From Pseudomonadota bacterium (lineage in GTDB: Bacteria > Pseudomonadota > Gammaproteobacteria > Steroidobacterales > Steroidobacteraceae): 5,357 nt of DNA. Numbering within the stretch: position 1 is the stretch's first letter; every line of letters starts with the position of its first letter. Below the pieces are notes generated by a model that was given only the letters and a program-made list of their open reading frames with translations, ran no database searches and was not told the DNA's origin. This document shows, piece after piece, positions 1 through 4,849 of this stretch. Both the position numbers and the translations under genes were made by a program. Location of the stretch: contig JAJZLX010000590.1 in the NCBI GenBank assembly GCA_021850555.1, positions 1-5,357 on the forward strand. The letters run 5' to 3'.

Positions 1-2
1 TC

Positions 3-821
3 CGCTTCAAGAACAAGCTGGTGAGCCTGGACTCCTCGGTGATCGATCTGTGCCTTTCGATGTACGACTGGGCGAAGTTTCGCACCACCAAGGGGGCGAT
101 CAAGCTGCACCTGCTGCTCGATCACGATGGCTACTTGCCCGGTTTTGCGGTGATCACGACGGGCAAAGTTCACGACGTGACGGTGGCGAAGACGCTGAAA
201 TTGCAGCCCGGAACAATCATCGTGGATGACCGGGGGTACAACGACTATGAGCTCTTTGGCCGCTGGACGGATGAGGGGGTGTATTTCGTCACGCGTCTGA
301 AGGACAACGCCGTGTATCGGGTCGTGAAGAATCTGCCTGTTCCCCGTGCGTCCAATAGCAACGTGTGCAAGGACCAGGTGATTCGCTTCCGCGGCCCGCA
401 GGCGAGGAAGAAGTGTCCCCATGAGCTTCGACTGGTGAGCTTCTATGATGAGGAGCAGAAGCGGGAGTTTCAGTTCCTGACGAACAACTTCCGGCTCGCC
501 GCCAAGACCATCGCCGCGATCTATAAGGACCGCTGGGCCGTCGAACTTTTTTTCAAAGCGCTGAAGCAAAATCTGAAGATCAAGACCTTCGTGGGCACAT
601 CCCCGACGGCGGTGAAGACCCAGGTGTGGACCGCGTTGATCACGATGCTGATGCTGCGATTGATGCAGCTGAAGTCGCGCTGGGGCTGGTCGATGTCTAA
701 TCTGGTGGCACTGCTGCGCATGAACCTGTTCACGCACCGGGAGCTGTGGGCCTGGCTCGACAATCCATTCGCCGTGCCGCCCGATCCGCCAGGACCCGAG
801 CAAGTGATCATGGCATTTTGA
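3..821 (+). CDS. IS4-family DDE transposase, N-terminus outside window
   Basis: This enzyme cuts and joins the ends of its insertion sequence. The frame is open from the first complete codon at base 3 and 272 residues are visible. GTG at 21 is an internal codon rather than the start, because the conserved block RFKNKLVSLDS runs across it. Counting from that GTG codon, the first catalytic Asp is residue 4 (SLDSSV). The second is about residue 70, in VDDRGYNDYEL. The Glu is residue 175, within the IS4 signature Y-(2)-R-(3)-E-(6)-K at Y168, R171, E175 and K182. Family members are usually about 350-450 residues, so roughly 100 or more N-terminal residues are missing only because of the window edge. 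The C-terminus is complete and there is no frameshift or internal stop, so the copy could be active if its left part is intact. Confidence 0.9.
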   Translation, partial: RFKNKLVSLDSSVIDLCLSMYDWAKFRTTKGAIKLHLLLDHDGYLPGFAVITTGKVHDVTVAKTLKLQPGTIIVDDRGYNDYELFGRWTDEGVYFVTRLKDNAVYRVVKNLPVPRASNSNVCKDQVIRFRGPQARKKCPHELRLVSFYDEEQKREFQFLTNNFRLAAKTIAAIYKDRWAVELFFKALKQNLKIKTFVGTSPTAVKTQVWTALITMLMLRLMQLKSRWGWSMSNLVALLRMNLFTHRELWAWLDNPFAVPPDPPGPEQVIMAF

Positions 822-822
822 C

Positions 823-927
823 TTGGACAGCATCAGGGGGCCTGAACTTGAATCGGATCCAAAACCTGTCAAATTACCCGGGAAAAACCGCAGTCAGTTC
901 GGCGAATTCCAGCTAATTTGGACAGCA
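823..927 (+). repeat. Direct repeat TTGGACAGCA near the IS right end
   Basis: A perfect 10-bp repeat lies at 823-832 and 918-927, in the same orientation, flanking the non-coding tail of the IS. The distal copy may be the right terminal repeat and the proximal copy an internal transposase-binding site. I see no matching inverted copy within the window, because the left IS end is not included. Confidence 0.4.
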
Positions 928-1141
928 GTGATGATGGCCTACTGGTGGCAGAGCCATCGGTGAGCGGATTTCGCGTGTCCATAGACCGATCGATTGGCGG
1001 GGATGCACTTGCCGGAGGCTAATTGGGAGCAACCATTCCGGTTGTAACTCGACTGACTCTGCGACGCCGAAGTGTTCGCGCTCACACCCAGATCAGCATG
1101 GTCTCCGCTGGAGCAACCAGCAAGTAAGGACCTGGCCGACC
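928..1141. other. Gene-free spacer between the IS and the relaxase gene
   Basis: About 214 bp with no supportable gene. The minus-strand frame that crosses it overlaps the relaxase gene out of frame and shows no recognisable domain. GGAGCAACCA occurs twice (1026-1035 and 1110-1119), probably by chance. No intrinsic terminator with a T-tract is visible after the relaxase stop codon; only a weak 5-bp hairpin (GCTGG/CCAGC on the minus strand) is present. Confidence 0.5.
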
Positions 1142-2167
1142 CTATCGCACGAGCGGCCATTCCTTTCCTCGGGGCTTGTAGATCCGATTGATCAGTACCG
1201 CTGCGTTCTGCTCTTTTTCCGTGCGTGGTGGTGACATTGCAAGTAGGAATCTCCTCACGCGCCCAGCGAGCTCGGGCTGGCCCTGCCGTTCTAAAATCTC
1301 GGCGGCCGCCAACCATCCACTTTCGACGATGCGTCGCGTCAGTCTGATCTTCCGCTTTCCAGGCTCGATGAGCAAATTGCCCTTCAGGAGTTCCGCACTG
1401 ACAGCCGCAACCTGCTCACGCATGTGTGTCGAGGTACCACGCTCATGTGCTCGGTATATTCCGTCGGGCTTGCGGTCACGAGCCTGTCCGCGCACCGCCC
1501 GCTCCGTGGCATTCGCAGAGATGCCTTGATCGCGCAGATATCGCGCGAATCCGCGTCGCCACTCGCGCAAGGTAGCTTTTCGGATATTCAGGCGCTCACC
1601 CCGTTCGCTCATCGCTTTGACGACCAGGTGGACGTGGGGATGTGGCTCATCGGTATGAAGCGCCAGGGCATAGCGATGCCTTAGGGCGAATTCCTCCCGT
1701 GCGAAATTGCGCGTCGCCTCCAGCACCTCATTCGCCGGAGTCCCAGGCGGCATTGAGAGCATGATTTTGTGGACCAATTTCGGCGCGCGCCCTCTTCCAG
1801 CAGATAGCCGGCTGTCCCGCCGATCCTGATCAAGATCGAGGTCCCAGTTCTCAACGAGCTGCTGTCCAGCGTCCCGTCCTTGCAGGCGGTCGCCGTCGTC
1901 GGTCTCCAATTCCAGGTTGCCTTGCCGGCCAATGTAGTTCAGGTGCCGCGCGACGGATCGCAGGTTATTGCTGTCCTTTGCCAGCACCTTGACCATCACC
2001 TCGGGTGTCCGCCGCACTGTGCGGCCGATCAGCGCCACTTCCTCGGGCGACAATCGGTCTCGCTGCCCAGGACCGCGCCGCGCGAAGCTACCGATGTCCA
2101 AGAGGAGACGACCCTCGAACGGACTAATCCGCAGATTCCGCATGTCCGGACACCCAGCTCGCGGCAT
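1142..2167 (-). CDS. MOBP-type relaxase (MobA/VirD2-like mobilization nuclease)
   Basis: This predicted enzyme nicks one strand at the oriT nic site, stays linked to the 5' end through a tyrosine, and pilots the strand into the recipient. The relaxase domain spans about residues 55-215 of 341. Tyr78 in HLNYIGRQG is the likely catalytic tyrosine. The metal-binding triad HTDEPHPHVH lies at 171-180 (H171, D173, H176, H178, H180), matching the HxDxxHxHxH motif of MOBP enzymes. The remaining C-terminus is basic and has no recognisable helicase or primase domain, so this is a compact relaxase rather than a large fused one. It overlaps the end of mobC by 44 bp if ATG 2167 is the start, or 20 bp if the in-frame ATG at 2143 is used. 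Both have weak ribosome sites, which points to translational coupling. The choice between starts is open; the class assignment is firm. Confidence 0.9.
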   Translation of the reverse strand: MPRAGCPDMRNLRISPFEGRLLLDIGSFARRGPGQRDRLSPEEVALIGRTVRRTPEVMVKVLAKDSNNLRSVARHLNYIGRQGNLELETDDGDRLQGRDAGQQLVENWDLDLDQDRRDSRLSAGRGRAPKLVHKIMLSMPPGTPANEVLEATRNFAREEFALRHRYALALHTDEPHPHVHLVVKAMSERGERLNIRKATLREWRRGFARYLRDQGISANATERAVRGQARDRKPDGIYRAHERGTSTHMREQVAAVSAELLKGNLLIEPGKRKIRLTRRIVESGWLAAAEILERQGQPELAGRVRRFLLAMSPPRTEKEQNAAVLINRIYKPRGKEWPLVR

Positions 2168-2717
2168 TCACCTTGATCAGGTTCTTCGTGTGATCGCGCA
2201 GGGCCTCGCAGATCTTGAGGATGGCCCGGAACTCGTCGTGGCCCACTCCCCGCATGTGAGCACCCTGATTCGCAGCTCGGGCAATTTGGTTCAGGTTGCG
2301 TCCGATGGCGCCCAGTTCGCTGACCGCCCCCTTCAACGCGATCAGCTCTTCCTTTGGCAACGGAGCGAGCAAGCGCAGGTGCGAGCGCACCAGCACAGAA
2401 ACGTACGTCGCTGAGGCCATACCCCGCGCCGCCGCTCGCTCGTGCAGGAGCAGCCGGTCCTCCGCCGATAGCCTCATGTACAGACCGGAACCTGGCGTAC
2501 GGCGCATCGAGCATCGCCCACGGACAGCCGCAATCAGCGCACCATCGTGGCGTCCAGGTCGGGCTTCCGATTCGTCGGTCTGCAGCGCTTTTAGGATCAG
2601 TTGCCGCAGCCAGATCGACTCCGTCAAGAGCCGCTCCCGAGTCACCTCCGCGACGCGCGCCTTGGTCTCAGGTGTTACTCGTGTCCGCAGAATTTCTGTT
2701 GCACCCACAGGCCACAA
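2124..2717 (-). CDS. mobC: MobC-like relaxosome accessory protein
   Basis: MobC-family proteins bind oriT, help open it and load the relaxase. The 197-residue product has a C-terminal MobC block at about residues 125-185, marked by ELIALKGAVSELGAIGRNL followed by NQIARAANQG. Two ribbon-helix-helix-like segments precede it: TEILRTRVTPETK with its helices at about 7-45, and LYMRLSAEDR with its helices at about 79-115. The start is uncertain: the longest frame begins with TTG at 2717, inside a palindrome, and GTG at 2708 is an alternative. An in-frame TAG at 2742-2744 stops any longer version, and neither start has a clear ribosome site. The gene overlaps the relaxase gene and they form one operon. 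Its RHH fold and the palindrome at its start suggest autoregulation; this is inferred. Confidence 0.85.
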   Translation of the reverse strand: MWPVGATEILRTRVTPETKARVAEVTRERLLTESIWLRQLILKALQTDESEARPGRHDGALIAAVRGRCSMRRTPGSGLYMRLSAEDRLLLHERAAARGMASATYVSVLVRSHLRLLAPLPKEELIALKGAVSELGAIGRNLNQIARAANQGAHMRGVGHDEFRAILKICEALRDHTKNLIKVNAASWVSGHAESAD

Positions 2718-2724
2718 TGTGGCC
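2710..2724. promoter_or_regulatory. Palindrome GGCCACA-A-TGTGGCC over the mobC start, likely MobC operator
   Basis: A perfect 7-bp inverted repeat with a single central base covers the TTG start candidate of mobC and lies 19 bp left of the nic core. RHH proteins bind short palindromes as dimers, so this is a good candidate for MobC binding, both to assemble the relaxosome and to repress its own operon. The role is inferred. Confidence 0.5.
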
Positions 2725-2773
2725 CAAAAGTCGCTGCATAGCTATCCTGCATTTCACCGGAAATTCGGCGAAA
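2710..2773 (+). other. oriT: Candidate origin of transfer (oriT), MOBP/IncP-like
   Basis: CTATCCTGC at 2742-2750 matches the MOBP nic core YATCCTG^Y known from RP4 and the Ti plasmid borders, placing the nick between G2749 and C2750 on the plus strand. It lies just upstream of mobC and the relaxase, where such sites usually sit. An inverted repeat GGCCACA-A-TGTGGCC (2710-2724) lies to its left, and an imperfect one (TTTCACCG / CGGCGAAA, 2752-2759 and 2766-2773) starts two bases after the nick. ATAGCTAT (2738-2745) overlaps the core as a small palindrome. With this polarity, DNA right of the nic is transferred first and the mob genes last. The motif and the context agree, but cleavage is not shown. 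Confidence 0.7.
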
Positions 2774-2881
2774 CTCACCACGTGCCGTCCGCCCGCCATC
2801 CCGATTGCGCTCGCTGGAAGCCCGCACTGAGACCACCAGCGCCCCACCCATCGGTCCGTTTGCCGCTCGCCACACCGCCCC
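2774..2881. other. Short gene-free stretch between oriT and the DUF932 terminator
   Basis: About 108 bp of GC-rich sequence. Minus-strand frames that cross it are out of register with mobC and show no domain. I see no strong sigma70-type promoter here for the mob operon. Confidence 0.4.
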
Positions 2882-2922
2882 AAAAAGTCGGGAGAGAGCG
2901 CCGGCGGCCAGCGCCCTCCCCC
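2882..2922 (-). terminator. Rho-independent terminator of the DUF932 gene
   Basis: Read on the minus strand, a 12-bp stem forms between GGGGGAGGGCGC (2922-2911) and GCGCTCTCTCCC (2901-2890), with ten Watson-Crick and two G-U pairs and a 9-base loop. GAC and then five T (2886-2882) follow. The stem starts ten bases after the DUF932 stop codon. It should end that transcript before it enters the oriT and mobC. Confidence 0.8.
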
Positions 2923-2932
2923 TGGATGCGCC

Positions 2933-3757
2933 TCAGCTGGCGAGCACCTCGGCCGCTATCTCCCAGAGCGCGCTGTTGATCCGCACGTCCTCCCGGATCG
3001 AGGTGATCCCTCGGGTCCGCACCAGCCGTCCACTGGGGGAGCGCCGCAGCAAACCACCCCGCAGGAGGTTCTCCTGAACCCGGTTCAGCGTGCGCCAAAG
3101 GTCCTCCCCGGCGTCCTCGCTGCGTCGGCAACCAAGGAGAGCGGGTGCCGCCATGCCGGCCTCGGCGGGCTCTGGATACCGCAGGGCGAGTGCTCGCTCG
3201 GCGAAGCGGATCCGTTCCTCCGGGGCGAGTTCGCGTCGCTCCATGCGCTCGACCTGGGCGGCCAGGATCTCGAACCTCGCGGAGATTGCGAGCGCGTGCG
3301 CCACCACGTCGTCGACGATGTTCCCCCGGTGAGCCACGCTGAACGTCGGGAACGCCCCATGGGAGACGATCAACCCATTGGTGCACACCACCCGGAAGAG
3401 CCCCACCTTGAGCTGATACGCGCTCGTGCCGTTATGACTGTTCAGGAACAGGATCTCCGCCACCGAGTCGCGTAGCTGCACGGTCTCGGTCCGCCGCCGA
3501 AGCCGGATCACGTGCCGCGCGTGCAGCACACTCGCCGAACGGGTCCGCGCCTGGCGCGCATCGACCGGCACGAACCCGGCCGCGATGAGTCCCTCGAGCA
3601 CACGCGCGCTCGGGATGAACGTGTAACGGGCACTGCGCTCGCCGTCGGCCGACGGGGCGAATACCGCCGGGGCTCGCGCCTGAAGGGACTCGAGGGACAG
3701 TGCGCGGCCAAATAGCTGGTCGTGACCCACGAACGAGAGATCAGTGGAGGTGCTCAT
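2933..3757 (-). CDS. DUF932 family protein (plasmid/phage-like), function unknown
   Basis: The 274-residue product matches DUF932, a family common on plasmids, phages and integrative elements whose biochemical role is not known. Recognisable parts are the central block FLNSHNGTSAYQLKVGLFRV followed by VCTNGLIVSHG (about residues 104-134), and the C-terminal TRGITSIREDVRINSALWEI (about 248-267). No signal peptide or membrane segment is visible. I chose ATG at 3757, which has GAGG eight bases upstream. The frame stays open for 90 more codons, but that extension translates the 8-bp tandem repeat and looks non-coding. The gene has its own terminator and a leader of about 200 bp, so it is probably a single-gene unit. 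Under the proposed oriT polarity it sits in the leading region, and the transferred strand is its template. Confidence 0.85.
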   Translation of the reverse strand: MSTSTDLSFVGHDQLFGRALSLESLQARAPAVFAPSADGERSARYTFIPSARVLEGLIAAGFVPVDARQARTRSASVLHARHVIRLRRRTETVQLRDSVAEILFLNSHNGTSAYQLKVGLFRVVCTNGLIVSHGAFPTFSVAHRGNIVDDVVAHALAISARFEILAAQVERMERRELAPEERIRFAERALALRYPEPAEAGMAAPALLGCRRSEDAGEDLWRTLNRVQENLLRGGLLRRSPSGRLVRTRGITSIREDVRINSALWEIAAEVLAS

Positions 3758-3965
3758 GATGGAATCCTCGGAACGATCTTGGGCGGGATTGCCCGCAGTC
3801 CCGGGATCGCGGCGCGCACAGCCGTCCAGCGGGCCGCCAGGGTCGTGGAATAAATGGAGGGGACCCGCGTCCGCGCGGGGCGGCGGCCGTTTATGCCGCG
3901 AAAGCCCGCCGCGGCACACTTGACGGCGCGCACGCCGCGATACACTGAAGCGATTCAGGCATCCC
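3758..3965 (-). other. Long GC-rich leader upstream of the DUF932 gene
   Basis: About 208 bp precede the start codon with no supportable gene. On the minus strand, GAGG lies eight bases before ATG 3757, and a small hairpin GCGGG-CAAT-CCCGC (3796-3783) lies about 25 bases before it. Another short stem, GCGGC/GCCGC, is at 3883-3899. I see no good sigma70 promoter on the minus strand; CATAAA near 3890-3895 lacks a matching -35 box. The leader may be structured, or transcription may start upstream of the tandem repeat. Confidence 0.4.
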
Positions 3966-4005
3966 GCCCTCCTGCCCTCCTGCCCTCCTGCCCTCCTGCC
4001 CTCCT
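3966..4005. repeat. Five tandem copies of GCCCTCCT (AGGAGGGC on minus strand)
   Basis: Five perfect, uninterrupted 8-bp units. The minus strand carries five GGG runs separated by CAGGA, which fits the pattern for an intramolecular G-quadruplex with 5-base loops. It lies about 210 bp upstream of the DUF932 start. In frame it would encode a QEGRRAGG-type repetitive peptide, which I treat as non-coding. Perfect identity between units points to slippage or recent expansion. Confidence 0.9.
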
Positions 4006-4237
4006 GTCTCCGGGCTCCCGCCACCACAATTGTCCGGATGGAGGACCGCCGAATTGATCGTGTGCAAGGACAGCACGTGACCGTGCGAGCTGTAGCGCCG
4101 ACTCAAATCTGAGGACGGACGGGTTACGCGAAGCGAACACTGGTGCGGTCGCGAAACCCGTAATCGGGCGCCATCGCACCTCCGCCTATGTCAGGAACTC
4201 CCAAACGGGACGTCAACTCCCGCGCGAGCGCAACGCA
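4006..4237. other. Gene-free region between the tandem repeat and the XRE gene
   Basis: About 230 bp with no supportable gene on either strand. Its one clear structure is the inverted repeat at 4119-4161. No terminator with a T-tract follows the XRE stop codon at 4238, so XRE transcription could continue leftward towards the DUF932 leader. Confidence 0.4.
4119..4161. repeat. Imperfect 13-bp inverted repeat
   Basis: ACGGGTTACGCGA (4119-4131) and TCGCGAAACCCGT (4149-4161) pair at 12 of 13 positions around a 17-base centre. No T-tract follows on either strand, so it does not look like an intrinsic terminator. It could be a binding or recombination site of the element, or an RNA structure in the 3' part of the XRE transcript. 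The function is unknown. Confidence 0.7.
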
Positions 4238-4474
4238 CTACGCGCCGCGGCGGCGTTCCGCCCCCGCGATCAGTTCTGAGAGCTCAACCTTGAGCGGCTC
4301 GATGAGAAGCTGCAGCAGCAATACTGATGGATTGTACTCGCCGCGCTCCAACCGCCCGACGACGTTCGGATGCACGTCGGCTTCATGGGCCAAGGCGATT
4401 TGACTGAACCCGAGTGCCTTACGCCGGTCGCGTACTTCCTCACCCAGGCAACGCAGAAACGGCTTCCGGACCAT
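4238..4474 (-). CDS. Small XRE-family HTH transcriptional regulator
   Basis: The 78-residue protein is essentially one Cro/C1-type helix-turn-helix domain. RRKALGFSQIALAHEADVHP (about 17-36) contains the first helices and the start of the HTH, VVGRLERGEYNPSVLLLQLL (38-57) the recognition helix and its follower, and LKVELSELIAG closes the domain. It has no sensor or peptidase domain, as in compact repressors of mobile elements and toxin-antitoxin loci, but no toxin partner is visible next to it. ATG at 4474 has GAGG nine bases upstream (4487-4484). The gene is divergent from the small-protein/sigma operon and shares its promoter zone, so repression of both itself and that operon is likely. A perfect hairpin surrounds its start codon. 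Confidence 0.88.
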   Translation of the reverse strand: MVRKPFLRCLGEEVRDRRKALGFSQIALAHEADVHPNVVGRLERGEYNPSVLLLQLLIEPLKVELSELIAGAERRRGA

Positions 4475-4485
4475 AACCGGAAGCC
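4461..4485 (-). promoter_or_regulatory. Perfect 9-bp inverted repeat with the XRE start codon in its loop
   Basis: GGCTTCCGG at 4461-4469 is exactly complementary to CCGGAAGCC at 4477-4485, with a 7-base centre. In the XRE mRNA the loop reads UUAUGGU and holds the AUG at 4474-4472, while the 5' arm takes up the last two G of the GAGG ribosome site. It could be an mRNA hairpin limiting translation, an operator for the XRE dimer, or both. Confidence 0.6.
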
Positions 4486-4491
4486 TCGACC

Positions 4492-4521
4492 TTGACCATT
4501 ATTGTGTCTAGACATTATAAT
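4492..4521 (+). promoter_or_regulatory. Sigma70-type promoter for the small-protein/sigma-factor operon
   Basis: TTGACC at 4492-4497 and a perfect TATAAT at 4516-4521 are separated by 18 bp. The predicted start of transcription is near 4528, about 43 bases before ATG 4571. The -10 box lies inside the palindrome ACATTATAATGT, so a regulator bound there would block polymerase. Confidence 0.6.
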
Positions 4522-4523
4522 GT
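4505..4523. promoter_or_regulatory. Two overlapping palindromes, candidate XRE operators
   Basis: TGTCTAGACA (4505-4514) and ACATTATAATGT (4512-4523) are both perfect palindromes and share three bases. They cover the -10 region of both divergent promoters. XRE repressors bind palindromes of this size as dimers, so the adjacent XRE protein is the natural candidate ligand. The assignment is inferred from position and symmetry. Confidence 0.5.
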
Positions 4524-4540
4524 TTATTGAGACGTGCCAA
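4514..4540 (-). promoter_or_regulatory. Divergent promoter for the XRE gene
   Basis: On the minus strand a perfect TATAAT (4519-4514) is preceded by TTGGCA (4540-4535) with a 15-bp gap, shorter than the ideal 17. It shares its -10 palindrome with the plus-strand promoter, so both polymerases compete for the same bases. Predicted transcription would start near 4507, giving a leader of about 33 bases that contains the GAGG ribosome site. Confidence 0.5.
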
Positions 4541-4570
4541 CGGCGACACGAACGATTCGAGGCGGAGGAA

Positions 4571-4849
4571 ATGGCGCATCGGCGTGCTCAAGCCCGGCGA
4601 GGCGATCGCTTCCGGCGAGACAGCGGTGTGTCTCGCTTAAGTTCGACGAGGGATGATTCTCTCGGCCGATTTTCTGATGCGCTAGCACTGATCGCTGTAG
4701 CGGAATGCTCCTTGGCTTCAAAGGAACTCCCCGGAACGGGGGACGAAGTAGCTGCCCTTCGTTACGGTCTCTCGCTCCTTCGGGCCGCCTACGACGACCT
4801 CGATCTTGCCTCCGGGCAATCGAGACGAAAGCCCCGAGCACTGCGATGA
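4571..4849 (+). CDS. Small protein of unknown function upstream of the ECF sigma gene
   Basis: I do not recognise this 92-residue product. Its first 35 residues are basic and probably flexible (RRAQARRGDRFRR). The rest looks helical: LGRFSDALALIAVAECSLAS, then a linker ELPGTGDEV, then AALRYGLSLLRAAYDDLDLA, a likely two-helix bundle, with a basic tail RRKPRALR. No signal peptide or obvious membrane span is visible. ATG 4571 is the only in-frame ATG downstream of the predicted transcription start; GGAGG precedes it at an unusually short 2-base gap. Earlier in-frame starts (TTG 4502, ATG 4520) lie in the promoter, so I rejected them. GTG 4628 is another option. The sigma gene begins 52 bp after its stop, so the two are probably co-transcribed. 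A role in modulating the sigma factor is possible but only a guess. Confidence 0.6.
   Translation: MAHRRAQARRGDRFRRDSGVSRLSSTRDDSLGRFSDALALIAVAECSLASKELPGTGDEVAALRYGLSLLRAAYDDLDLASGQSRRKPRALR

Larger units (their letters stand above)
1..927 (+). mobile_element. Right-hand part of an IS4-family insertion sequence
   Basis: The region contains a 5'-truncated IS4-family transposase gene plus about 105 bp of non-coding DNA beyond its stop. The left end lies outside the window. The right end is not certain: TTGGACAGCA occurs twice, at 823-832 (just after the stop codon) and at 918-927, and the second copy is my best guess for the terminal repeat. Without the left inverted repeat or the target duplication the boundary cannot be proved. 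The IS lies beyond the 3' end of the mobilization operon and does not interrupt it. Confidence 0.55.

Noticed and set aside
1026..1119. GGAGCAACCA direct repeat in the spacer
   Set aside because: Only two 10-bp copies with no further structure; probably chance.
939..1316. Minus-strand 125-codon frame downstream of and overlapping the relaxase gene
   Set aside because: It overlaps the relaxase 3' end in another frame and its product has mixed composition with no domain; treated as a shadow.
2029..2514. Minus-strand 161-codon frame across the mobC/relaxase junction
   Set aside because: Out of frame with both well-supported proteins; arginine- and glycine-rich product typical of a shadow in GC-rich DNA.
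2296..2979. Plus-strand 227-codon frame antisense to mobC and the oriT
   Set aside because: Antisense to a clear MobC protein, runs through the oriT and terminator, and shows no recognisable domain.
2775..3386. Minus-strand 203-codon frame overlapping the DUF932 gene
   Set aside because: Alternative frame of DUF932; low-complexity Arg/Gly-rich product that also reads through the terminator.
3920..3946. Plus-strand TTGACG-N15-TACACT promoter-like pair
   Set aside because: Short spacing, a poor -10 box, and no plus-strand gene downstream until 4571.
3758..4027. 90-codon N-terminal extension of the DUF932 frame
   Set aside because: It would translate the 8-bp tandem repeat; ATG 3757 has a proper ribosome site and the family homology begins after it.
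4119..4161. Inverted repeat read as the XRE intrinsic terminator
   Set aside because: No T-tract on the 3' side in either direction; listed only as an inverted repeat.
4238..4474. XRE protein as antitoxin of a toxin-antitoxin pair
   Set aside because: No toxin-like gene lies next to it in the same direction; the small plus-strand protein is divergent and shows no toxin family.
4502..4570. Earlier starts (TTG 4502, ATG 4520) for the small protein
   Set aside because: Both lie within the promoter -10 zone, upstream of the predicted transcription start.
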